Shown one piece after another: positions 35,832-43,330 of a stretch of 64,000 nt of DNA (position 1 is the stretch's first letter; the number at the start of each line of letters is the position of its first letter). The DNA lies in NCBI RefSeq assembly GCF_008692845.1, contig NZ_VXJW01000001.1, positions 372,001 through 436,000 on the forward strand, given 5' to 3'. Below the pieces are notes generated by a model. The model had not been told where the DNA came from. It saw only the letters and a list, made by a program, of their open reading frames with translations, and did no database searches. Source of the DNA: Salmonella enterica subsp. arizonae. GTDB taxonomy: Bacteria > Pseudomonadota > Gammaproteobacteria > Enterobacterales > Enterobacteriaceae. Both the position numbers and the translations under genes were made by a program.

Positions 35832-36557
35832 ATGCCCATAAATATGCCTAATCTAAAGCTAAACATCTCTCCTTTGAATATTGTAGCTGCTTATGATGGG
35901 GCGGAAATACCATCTACAAATAAGCACCTGAAAAATAATTTCAACTCCTTGCACAACCAAATGCGGAAGATGCCAGTATCCCACTTTAAAGAGGCGCTGG
36001 ATGCGCCTGACTATTCAGGGATGCGTCAGAGCGGTTTCTTTGCTATGAGCCAAGGTTTTCAGCTGAATAACCATGGTTACGATGTTTTCATCCATGCTCG
36101 TCGAGAATCACCTCAGTCTCAGGGCGAATTTGCCGGTGACAAGTTCCACATCAGTGTGCTCAGGGATATGGTGCCACAAGCATTTCAAGCGCTGTCCGGA
36201 TTGCTGTTTTCAGAGGACAGTCCGGTAGATAAGTGGAAAGTGACCGATATGGAGAAGGTCGTTCAACAAGCCCGTGTTAGCCTGGGCGCTCAGTTCACGT
36301 TGTATATAAAACCAGACCAGGAAAATTCGCAGTACAGTGCGTCGTTTCTCCACAAGACACGGCAATTTATAGAGTGTCTGGAATCCAGACTATCCGAAAA
36401 TGGGGTTATTTCAGGACAGTGTCCTGAGTCAGACGTTCATCCTGAAAATTGGAAATATCTCAGTTATCGTAATGAACTACGAAGTGGGCGTGATGGTGGT
36501 GAAATGCAGAGACAGGCTTTACGTGAGGAACCGTTTTATCGTTTGATGACAGAGTAA
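35832..36557 (+). CDS. spvC: SpvC, phosphothreonine lyase effector
   Basis: A 241-residue T3SS effector of the OspF/SpvC/HopAI1 family that irreversibly removes phosphate from the phosphothreonine of activated ERK, p38 and JNK by beta-elimination, damping inflammation. The catalytic residues are in place: K104 and H106 in AGDKFHISVL, K136 in DKWKVTDM, and R148 in QQARVS. The basic-hydrophobic N-terminus (NLKLNISPLNIV) fits the MAPK docking site. Length and sequence match plasmid SpvC. GGAG precedes the ATG. On plasmids spvD follows; here no spvD is found. Confidence 0.97.
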   Translation: MPINMPNLKLNISPLNIVAAYDGAEIPSTNKHLKNNFNSLHNQMRKMPVSHFKEALDAPDYSGMRQSGFFAMSQGFQLNNHGYDVFIHARRESPQSQGEFAGDKFHISVLRDMVPQAFQALSGLLFSEDSPVDKWKVTDMEKVVQQARVSLGAQFTLYIKPDQENSQYSASFLHKTRQFIECLESRLSENGVISGQCPESDVHPENWKYLSYRNELRSGRDGGEMQRQALREEPFYRLMTE

Positions 36558-36569
36558 GTACTGCGCTGA

Positions 36570-36602
36570 CCCACCAACATTCATCTCTTGAATGTTGGTG
36601 GG
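36570..36602 (+). terminator. Strong hairpin after spvC
   Basis: Fourteen-base perfect arms CCCACCAACATTCA and TGAATGTTGGTGGG with a TCTCT loop, followed by TATTTC. It could be the spv operon terminator; since a TnpB relic follows, it may instead be an end hairpin of an IS200/IS605 element. Confidence 0.7.
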
Positions 36603-36739
36603 TATTTCGGTTGTCATTTTCAGTAGAAAACTGCACACACGTATCACAATGATAAATCAGAGTCGATTAAGTAATTTTATTCCATCGGGTCGTAGTTCTC
36701 CCACTGGTGAAATATGCCTGTACAGCGTTTGCCGGGTTA

Positions 36740-37148
36740 TTGTTACCAACGGTGCGAAAGTGGGTCTTCCGCAACTTGGGTGGAAGAAAATTAATGAAAC
36801 ATCCCGGCGATTGAAGCACAATTGCATCGTGAAATTACTGGCACGTTAAAAAGCATCACAATAACTCGCAGCGCAACGGGGAAATATTACGCAGCGCTAC
36901 TCTGTGATGATGGAATCGAAGCGCCAGCGAAGCCAACATTGGTAAGCACAATCACCGGTCTGGATATGGGGTTATCCCACTACGCCATAAAATCGGATGG
37001 CGATAAAGTTGCTAACCCACGTTACCTTATCAACGCCAGCCGGAATTTACGGCGCAAACAGAAAGCCTTGTCACGCAAGAAAAAAGGTAGTGCAAATCTC
37101 CGGAAAGCCCGCATACATCTTGCTGGCGTACACAGGAAGGGTGGGGGA
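36740..37148 (+). pseudogene. IS200/IS605-family TnpB fragment
   Basis: A first frame gives TNGAKVGLPQLGWKKI and a second, from about 36822, HREITGTLKSITITRSATGK, YYAALLCDDGIEAPAKP, the RuvC-I motif GLDMGLSHYAIKSDG, and a basic helix NLRRKQKALSRKKKGSANL. These are the wedge and first RuvC segments of TnpB/OrfB. A frameshift lies near 36795-36820 and the protein is cut off at about 37148, where an unrelated frame takes over, so RuvC-II, the zinc finger and RuvC-III are lost. No tnpA is visible. Confidence 0.85.
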
Positions 37149-37899
37149 AGATACTCCGGTTTATCTGACGTGGCAAGCCGATGCACCGTTGTTTGAAAAG
37201 GGTGAGCAGGGGATGGTTGCGGGCAGTCGTAAAACAAAGATATCGGGTATTGTTACGCTTGCAAAAGTGCCGGGTGTTGATGCTGCGGGAACTGCACTGT
37301 CCGATAACAAGGATGCGGCTTATTATCAGATATATCAGGAAGGTGGCTGGTTACCTGCCGTCAGTGTTCAGAAAATATCGCAGTACGCGTTAGGCGAACT
37401 GGGCTTTGCCACGCTGGATAAAGCCCCTGCAAGCTTTGACCTGATTGATGGTATAAATCAGCCGAATAATGTGGTGAAAGGGATTCTGGAGCAGTTATAT
37501 AAAGCGGCGCAGGAGGAAACCCGCACCACCCACGCACTAACCCGGACAGGCATTCTGCCGCTGAGTAAGGTTCAAACAGAAGCCGATAAATCGACAAAGC
37601 AGGAATACTGGCAATTGAGGCCAGAAAATGCTTATGCGCTCAAAGGGCAGGCTGAGCCTCAACTTTTGTCGCAGTATGATCTGGCCAGGCTGGGTTTCAG
37701 AACTGAAACCGCAGAGCCATCCAGCTTTGATTACCTGGATGGAAAAAACCAGCCTGTAGGTTTCTTCCGCAGCCTTATCAACTCGCTCTATGAGGCTGCG
37801 ACCGGTGATACCCGAACTTTCCCGGAGCAGGACGCAGCCATGGCGGCTGGGAAGAAGAGGATATGTCATATCCGGGAGCAGGAAATGCGCAGTCCGTAG
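37141..37899 (+). pseudogene. Fragment of a repeat-containing protein, possibly type VI secretion related
   Basis: An open frame of about 250 codons, fused at its 5' side to the TnpB relic without a start of its own. It holds two related units about 115 residues apart: ISQYALGELGFATLDKAPAS with FDLIDGINQPNN, and LSQYDLARLGFRTETAEPSS with FDYLDGKNQPVGF, each ending in (L)Y-AA--(E/D)TR. Similar units occur, as I recall, in large proteins encoded near type VI secretion genes that act on the cell wall; this is a weak assignment. It begins VGEDTPVYLTWQADAPLF. The 3' end (near 37860) looks frameshifted. Confidence 0.5.
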
Positions 37900-38182
37900 T
37901 CAGGAAGGATTTGATTATCGGGGAAAACAGTATGATCCAGTTCTGAATGAGCCGATGGCCGTCAGCGCGGAAACGCACGGTGATTTCTGGGAAGATGATA
38001 TGGATTACTCGGAAGCCGTGAGTTATGAAGGCATTAATACCAAAGCTGGGGTACAGGCAAAAACAGATGAAAAGACGTGTGAGAACTGCCCGCCGGAAGG
38101 GAAAGTGATGCCGATGGTGAGACGCTGTTCGCGCTGGAGCATGGTCACAATCAGTAGCAACATGGCCATCCGCTCAGCATAA
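37900..38182 (+). pseudogene. Downstream fragment with CENCPP motif
   Basis: A frame different from the preceding one reads EGFDYRGKQYDPVLNEPMAV, ETHGDFWEDDMDYSEAVSYE and KTCENCPPEGKVMPM, then degenerates. The CxNCPP motif recalls the entrance of Tox-REase-5-type nuclease toxin domains of polymorphic toxins, but only the motif is left, so this is inference. It may be the continuation of the same broken gene. Confidence 0.3.
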
Positions 38183-38709
38183 TCGCTCACAGACTGCGGA
38201 AGTGATGATAAGGCATTCAGGAACGCGACGAAATGCCGGAATCATTCCGGTGTTTTGTCGGGTTGGACAAGCCGGAGGCGCGTCAGCATGTGGCCCAAAA
38301 CCATGACCAAAAACCATTAAAACCCTTCTATCTCCATATTAGTGCGTATAATGTATATTATGTTAAATTGACGGGATAACATAAAACAGTGATTGCATAA
38401 GGACTAAACGCGCCTTGTTTGTAGGGTCTTGATGAAGGTCTGGGTTACCCCCTCTCCCGTTTCAACTACAAACTCCTTTCGGGTGTGGTGAGTCGCACTT
38501 CGTTTTGTGCTGCTACGGACAATAAAAAACTGACGTAGTGACCGCGTCTGGTGATCCATCATTATGAATTTATTTTCACCATTTCTTGTCTGTCTTTCCT
38601 GCACTGCATCTTTCCATATATCTGGCGGGCGTCAATACGATATGCTTCTTGCAAAAAAATCGCGTACAATTTAAATGTACACTTTACTTGTACATCTCAG
38701 GAGATACCC
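38183..38709. other. Non-coding stretch between island relics and the toxin-antitoxin pair
   Basis: About 530 bases with no recognisable gene. A small hairpin (CCGGA / TCCGG, 38236-38250) is followed by TGTTTTG. The 3' end carries the toxin-antitoxin promoter, with TACAAT at 38665-38670 as possible -10 box. Confidence 0.4.
38675..38695. promoter_or_regulatory. Palindromic operator of the Phd/Doc operon
   Basis: ATGTACA-CTTTACT-TGTACAT: perfect seven-base arms with a seven-base spacer, 14 bases before the antitoxin start and just after the possible -10 box. Antitoxins of the Phd/YefM family bind such palindromes to autoregulate. Confidence 0.75.
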
Positions 38710-38931
38710 ATGCAAACCTATACTTCTACCCAGGCCAGGGCCAACATTTCCACCGTGCTGGATACTGCGTTAAATGGCGAGCCTGTTGAAATCACCCGTC
38801 GTGATGGCAGCGCCGCCGTGCTTATCAGCAAAGCCGAATTCGAAGCCTGGCAAAATGCCAAACTCGACGCGGAATTTGATGCCATCATGCAACGTCATGA
38901 ACACACTATCAGGGCACTGACTGACCGATGA
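38710..38931 (+). CDS. Antitoxin of the Phd/YefM family
   Basis: A 73-residue antitoxin. The N-terminal DNA-binding Phd fold is visible as YTSTQARANISTVLDTALNG, EPVEITRRDGSAAVLISKAE, and the C-terminal part (WQNAKLDAEFDAIMQRHEHT) is the flexible toxin-neutralising helix. It would bind and inhibit the Doc-type toxin next to it and repress the operon through the palindrome upstream. AGGAG lies before the ATG. Its end overlaps the toxin start by four bases (ATGA), giving translational coupling. Confidence 0.92.
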   Translation: MQTYTSTQARANISTVLDTALNGEPVEITRRDGSAAVLISKAEFEAWQNAKLDAEFDAIMQRHEHTIRALTDR

Positions 38932-39311
38932 TTTGGGTCAGCGCGCAGGAAGTCATTGCCTTCCACGATCGTATTTTGCAACGCTTTCCCGGAGTGGTTG
39001 GCCTGTCTGACCCTGGCAGAGCACAGGCATTGATTTATCGGGTGCAGAATCGTGTTCACTACGAAGGCGTTACTGACCTGTTTGAACTGGCGGCTACCTA
39101 CTGGGTCGCTATTGCCCGCGGCCATATCTTTCATGATGGTAATAAACGCACTGCCTTTTTTGTTACCATGGTCTTTCTTAGGCGTAATGGCATCCGTATT
39201 CACGATACTGACAATACACTGGAAAATCTGACGGTCGAAGCAGCTACAGGGGAAAAAACAGTAGACCAGTTGGCACAGTATTTGCGAAAACAGGTGGATG
39301 ATCCCCTTTAA
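38928..39311 (+). CDS. Doc-type Fic-fold toxin
   Basis: A 127-residue toxin of the Doc branch of the Fic superfamily. The active-site loop reads HIFHDGNKRTA (about residues 65-75), with the catalytic histidine, the metal-binding aspartate and the NKR anion-binding residues. P1 Doc phosphorylates and inactivates elongation factor Tu; its loop has alanine where this protein has glycine, the residue usual in AMP-transferring Fic enzymes. Other supporting segments are the N-terminal EVIAFHDRILQRFPGVVGL and FLRRNGIRI. The pair looks intact. Confidence 0.92.
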   Translation: MIWVSAQEVIAFHDRILQRFPGVVGLSDPGRAQALIYRVQNRVHYEGVTDLFELAATYWVAIARGHIFHDGNKRTAFFVTMVFLRRNGIRIHDTDNTLENLTVEAATGEKTVDQLAQYLRKQVDDPL

Positions 39312-39332
39312 ACGCACAAATATGAGTTTACC

Positions 39333-40340
39333 ATGGCGACAATAAAGGATGTTGCATCCCTGGCCGGTGTATCAACCGCAACGGTATCCCGCGTTATTAA
39401 CCAGACCGCGTGGGTTGAACCTGTGACGCGCGGACGTGTAGAGAAAGCCATGCGCGATCTCAATTATCGCCGAAACGCCGCCGCTATCGCACTGGCGAAA
39501 CGTAGCGGCGATATGCTCGGATTGTTAACCGGCAATCTGGCCGATCCATTTTTTGCCCGCCTTGCTCGCGGCGTAGAAGATGTTTCTCGTAAGCAGCAGT
39601 ACCGCCTGATGGTATGTAGCGGCGGCCACGATGAAGAAATGGAAAAAGCAGGGCTGGATTTTCTGATTAATCAAGGCTGTGAGGCTATTGTTGTACACGC
39701 CAGTCGATTGCCAGATAAAGAGTTGCAGCGCTACGCGGCCCACTTTCCGGCGCTGGTTGTTGTTAATCGTTATATCGCTGGTATGGCTAACCGGTGTATC
39801 TGGCTGGAAAATCGCAGCGCCGCTCGGCAAGCAACCCGATATCTCTTAGAGAACGGGCATCGGCGCATTGCCTGTGTGACATCTGACCTACCAATTATCG
39901 ATCGTCAGGAACGCCTTGATGGTTATCGGCAGGCGCTGGAAGAATATGGAATTTCGCCAGATCCGCGCTGGGTAATTAGCGTTCCGTTTAACGAAGAAGG
40001 CGGCGAGCGAGCTGCGCATCAACTTATTAATAGTAGACTTCCCCTTACGGCGGCGGTCACTTTTAATGACGTTATGGCCGCCGGCATTATGCGTATTCTT
40101 CATCAACGCGGTGTTCACCTGCCGCAACAACTCTCTATTGTCGGCTTTGATGATGTGGTGCTGGCCCGGTATCTCTATCCGGCGTTAACAACAATGCATT
40201 ATCCGGTCGAACAAATGGCGCGTTGTGCCGCACAAATGGCGATACAGTTATACCAGGGCGTTACGCCGCCGCCCAGCAGCAACCGCTTCAAAGCTGAACT
40301 GGTGATCCGCGATTCTGTCGCGCCCTTTTTTTCTCGGTAA
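39333..40340 (+). CDS. LacI/GalR-family transcriptional regulator
   Basis: A 335-residue LacI-family regulator. The N-terminal headpiece TIKDVASLAGVSTATVSRVI has the family helix-turn-helix, and the hinge helix follows in AAIALAKRSGDMLGLL; the rest is a periplasmic-binding-protein-like effector and dimer domain ending in the usual MARCAAQMAIQLYQG. It is close to the Asc/Gal-type sugar repressors, but the ligand is unknown. It stands upstream of an antiporter and a C-S lyase on the same strand, with a LacI-type operator in the gap, so it most likely represses that pair. Only 22 bases separate it from the toxin gene. Confidence 0.9.
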   Translation: MATIKDVASLAGVSTATVSRVINQTAWVEPVTRGRVEKAMRDLNYRRNAAAIALAKRSGDMLGLLTGNLADPFFARLARGVEDVSRKQQYRLMVCSGGHDEEMEKAGLDFLINQGCEAIVVHASRLPDKELQRYAAHFPALVVVNRYIAGMANRCIWLENRSAARQATRYLLENGHRRIACVTSDLPIIDRQERLDGYRQALEEYGISPDPRWVISVPFNEEGGERAAHQLINSRLPLTAAVTFNDVMAAGIMRILHQRGVHLPQQLSIVGFDDVVLARYLYPALTTMHYPVEQMARCAAQMAIQLYQGVTPPPSSNRFKAELVIRDSVAPFFSR

Positions 40341-40390
40341 ATGCGTCGTCAACAGTAAAAACTGTGATTGATATCAAATTAACCCTTCTC

Positions 40391-40406
40391 ATGTAATCGG
40401 TTACAT
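40391..40406. promoter_or_regulatory. LacI-type operator before nhaC
   Basis: ATGTAATCGGTTACAT has perfect six-base arms around a central CG, the hallmark of LacI/GalR operators, and sits between the regulator and the antiporter gene. Confidence 0.7.
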
Positions 40407-40483
40407 GGATGAAAGTAATTGATCACAGTAATGGGAAGCGTATCCCCCTACCCTTGAGCTACCTTACTGACCGGAGCTCCATT

Positions 40484-41935
40484 ATGAGTGCATCACAAAA
40501 CAAGAAAAAAACGCTGTCATTGGGTTTAGCGCTAATCCCAGTCATCTCCATGTTGTTATTGTTGATCATCGGTTATGGCATCATGGGGTTACGTATCGAA
40601 CCGCTCCTTCTGTGCTCTGCGGTGGTAGCGGCAGGCATTGCGTGGTGGCAAGGATACTGCTGGGAAGACATCATTAACTCGGTAGTGGATAAACTGGCAA
40701 AAGCGATGCCGGTTATCATGATTCTGATCTGCGTAGGCGGTTTGATTGGCACCTGGATGTTTAGCGGCACCATTCCCTACATGGTGTACTGGGGACTAAA
40801 ACTGATAAGCCCGGAATATATTTTGATTGCGGCCTTCTTTTTAACCAGCGTGGTCTCCGTTTGTACCGGCACATCGTGGGGTTCCGCCGGGACGGTTGGC
40901 GTTGCGTTAATGGGGGTTGCCGCCGGGCTGGACGTGTCGCTTGCAGCGGCAGCCGGCGCCGTTGTTTCTGGTGCCTATTTCGGTGACAAAATATCACCGT
41001 TGTCTGACTCGACTAACTTTGCCGCCATAGTCGCAGACACCACCCTGTTTGAGCATATTCAGCATTTACTCTGGACGACCCTGCCAAGTTTCTTGCTTGC
41101 CGCAGTAGTTTATCTTATCGCCGGACACAGCAATATGTTGGGCGAGGTGGCCACGCCGCAGCGCGTTACGGACATCATCCACTCGCTGGAGTCGCTATAC
41201 CATTTTAATATTGTTCTTATTTTACCGCCGGTGATCGTACTGTGGGGTGCAATTCGCAAGAAACCCGTCATCCCATTAATGTTAAGCGCCTGCGTACTAG
41301 CTCTGTTCCTCGGCGTTATCATGCAGGGACTAAGTATCAAACAGGGACTGGACGCCTTCATTGATGGATTTGATATCGCCATGTTCCCGCAAGGCGCTGA
41401 AGGTGTCGTGGCCGATGTTCCACGCCTGTTAAACCGGGGCGGAATGTTCTCGATGATGGGAACAATACTGTTAGTTTTCTGCGCTTTTTCATTTGCCGGA
41501 GCGCTAACGTTAACTGGCGCGTTAACGATCATCATTAACCGGCTGCTGACTATTATTCATAGCGTTGGTCAGCTCATTGCCGCCACTATCGGCACCACAA
41601 TTCTGGTCACCGGGGCGACAAGCGACGGTAAACTGGCATTGTTAGTTCCCGCCGAGCTGTTTAAAGATGCCTATCGTCGAATGGGGCTGGATACCAAAAA
41701 CCTTTCACGCACGATTGAAGATGCTGGTACCGTTATCGAACCTCTCCTGCCGTGGACCTCGGCTGGCGTCTACATGGCGACCACGCTGGGCGTTAGCACG
41801 CTTGATCTTCTGCCCTGGGCTATCCAGTGCTATGCGGCGATTTTCTTCGCATTAATTTATGGTTTTAGCGGAGTTGGTATTGCCAGAACTGCCTCCGCCT
41901 CAGAAAAGTCGCCGCAATCGTCAGTGACGGAATAA
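40484..41935 (+). CDS. nhaC: NhaC-family Na+/H+ antiporter
   Basis: A 483-residue polytopic membrane protein of the NhaC family, with around 12 helices. Characteristic segments are TSVVSVCTGTSWGSAGTVGV, GAVVSGAYFGDKISPLSDST (the conserved D-K-x-S-P-L-S-D-S-T ion site) and ATSDGKLALLVPAELFK, EPLLPWTSAGVYMATTLGVS. It exchanges protons for sodium or, in some members, carries organic ions. The start was placed at MSASQNKKKT with GGAG eight bases before; the longer frame from 40409 would overlap the operator region. It is followed after 12 bases by the MalY-like gene, suggesting joint expression and possibly transport of a sulfur amino acid or related ion. Confidence 0.88.
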   Translation: MSASQNKKKTLSLGLALIPVISMLLLLIIGYGIMGLRIEPLLLCSAVVAAGIAWWQGYCWEDIINSVVDKLAKAMPVIMILICVGGLIGTWMFSGTIPYMVYWGLKLISPEYILIAAFFLTSVVSVCTGTSWGSAGTVGVALMGVAAGLDVSLAAAAGAVVSGAYFGDKISPLSDSTNFAAIVADTTLFEHIQHLLWTTLPSFLLAAVVYLIAGHSNMLGEVATPQRVTDIIHSLESLYHFNIVLILPPVIVLWGAIRKKPVIPLMLSACVLALFLGVIMQGLSIKQGLDAFIDGFDIAMFPQGAEGVVADVPRLLNRGGMFSMMGTILLVFCAFSFAGALTLTGALTIIINRLLTIIHSVGQLIAATIGTTILVTGATSDGKLALLVPAELFKDAYRRMGLDTKNLSRTIEDAGTVIEPLLPWTSAGVYMATTLGVSTLDLLPWAIQCYAAIFFALIYGFSGVGIARTASASEKSPQSSVTE

Positions 41936-41947
41936 TAAGGAAACAAC

Positions 41948-43150
41948 ATGGATTTTAATCAGATTATCAATCGCACCAACACGGGTTCGATAAAGTGGGA
42001 TTTCATTGAGCGTCACTTTGGCGACGGCGCTGGAAAACTGCTGCCGATGTGGGTTTCTGATTTCGATTTTGCCTGCCCGCCTGAGGTTCAGGCGGCATTG
42101 CATCAGCGAATCGAGCACGGCGTATTTGGCTATAGCGAACGTGATGAGGCCTATTTTAACGCCCTGCTTCACTGGTTTTCGTCACGCCACCAGCTCACGT
42201 TAAAACAGGAATGGGTATGCAGCGTGGAAGGCGTCGTACCCGGGTTGGCGCTCTTAGTGCAAATGTTAACGCATCCAGGAGACGGCGTGGTGGTACAGGG
42301 ACCATACTATGGCTCCTTCGCCAAAATAATCACGCTTAATGGTAGAAAACTGCTGGAGAATCCCCTTAGCGAGTCGCCGAACGATGGTTACCAGATGGAT
42401 TTTTGCCAACTGGAAAGGCTGTTTCGCCATGCCCACCCTCCGCTGATGATTTTGTGCAATCCGCATAATCCAACCGGGCGTTGCTGGTCGGCTAACGAAC
42501 TGGAGCAACTGCTTTTATTATGTGAGACTTATGATGTCACTCTTATCTCAGATGAGATATGGGCCGATCTCTTATTGCCTGGTGAAACCTTTACCTCAGT
42601 ACTGCATTTAGGGGAGCGCTGGCATAAGCGGGTTATCTCCGCCACTGCGGCCAGCAAAACGTTTGGTTTATCGTCGCTGCGAATTTCTAATTTTCTCATT
42701 CCCGACCCTACGCTTCGCCAGCGATTCTTATCTCGTCTGGACGCTCATGGGCTTGACGTCTTTAATGCACTCTCCGTTCAGGCGGCGACCACCGCCTGGA
42801 ATGAAAGTAGACAATGGCTGGATTCGCTACTGGATTACCTGGCGGAAAACCGTCGCTGGTTTGTTGAACAGGCGGCAGAGTATCTCCCCTGGGCGAGAAT
42901 TATCCCGGCGCAGGGCACCTATTTATTATGGATGGATTGTAAAAAACTGGGGCTGGATGACGAACAGCTAAAATGGGTGATGGCGGATGTCGCGGGTATC
43001 GCTCCGTCAATGGGGAGCGGCTTTGGCCCGGCGGGTAGCGGATTTGTCCGCTTAAATCTGGGGTGTCCCCGTACCTACCTGGAAATGGCAATGGACGGCC
43101 TGAAGCGAATATCGGTGAATACAATAAAAGGAGTATCAACAGGCGGATGA
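41948..43150 (+). CDS. MalY/PatB-family PLP-dependent C-S lyase
   Basis: A 400-residue fold-type I pyridoxal-phosphate enzyme. The cofactor lysine is in SATAASKTFGLSSLRISNF; the phosphate and ring-binding residues are in LCNPHNPTGRCWS and LISDEIWADLL; the C-terminal FVRLNLGCPRTYLEMAM is the carboxylate-binding arginine region. The family includes cystathionine beta-lyases (PatB, MalY) and other C-S lyases and aminotransferases. Its start follows an AAGGAA ribosome site. The neighbouring antiporter and LacI-type regulator suggest uptake and cleavage of an amino acid or sulfur compound under sugar-like control; exact substrate is unknown. It is not linked to mal genes here. Confidence 0.88.
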   Translation: MDFNQIINRTNTGSIKWDFIERHFGDGAGKLLPMWVSDFDFACPPEVQAALHQRIEHGVFGYSERDEAYFNALLHWFSSRHQLTLKQEWVCSVEGVVPGLALLVQMLTHPGDGVVVQGPYYGSFAKIITLNGRKLLENPLSESPNDGYQMDFCQLERLFRHAHPPLMILCNPHNPTGRCWSANELEQLLLLCETYDVTLISDEIWADLLLPGETFTSVLHLGERWHKRVISATAASKTFGLSSLRISNFLIPDPTLRQRFLSRLDAHGLDVFNALSVQAATTAWNESRQWLDSLLDYLAENRRWFVEQAAEYLPWARIIPAQGTYLLWMDCKKLGLDDEQLKWVMADVAGIAPSMGSGFGPAGSGFVRLNLGCPRTYLEMAMDGLKRISVNTIKGVSTGG

Positions 43151-43278
43151 AATTCTCGGACGGAAAAATGTGAACGGCGTTAATACTACGGCATAGTAAG
43201 AAACAATGTCCTCTCTTGCTTATCTGATTACCGGAAGTCGTGATGCAGCCAGAAGCGTTTAGCCTGCACCACCATCGC

Positions 43279-43315
43279 CCAAACCCAACCGGCCATAAAG
43301 ACCAGTTGGGTTTGG
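43279..43315. repeat. Inverted repeat between convergent genes
   Basis: Eleven-base perfect arms CCAAACCCAAC and GTTGGGTTTGG with a 15-base loop, just before the 3' end of treX and 128 bases after the MalY-like gene. No T-run follows on either strand, but it probably serves as a shared transcript end. Confidence 0.6.
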
Positions 43316-43330
43316 ATCGCAGTTTCAGCA

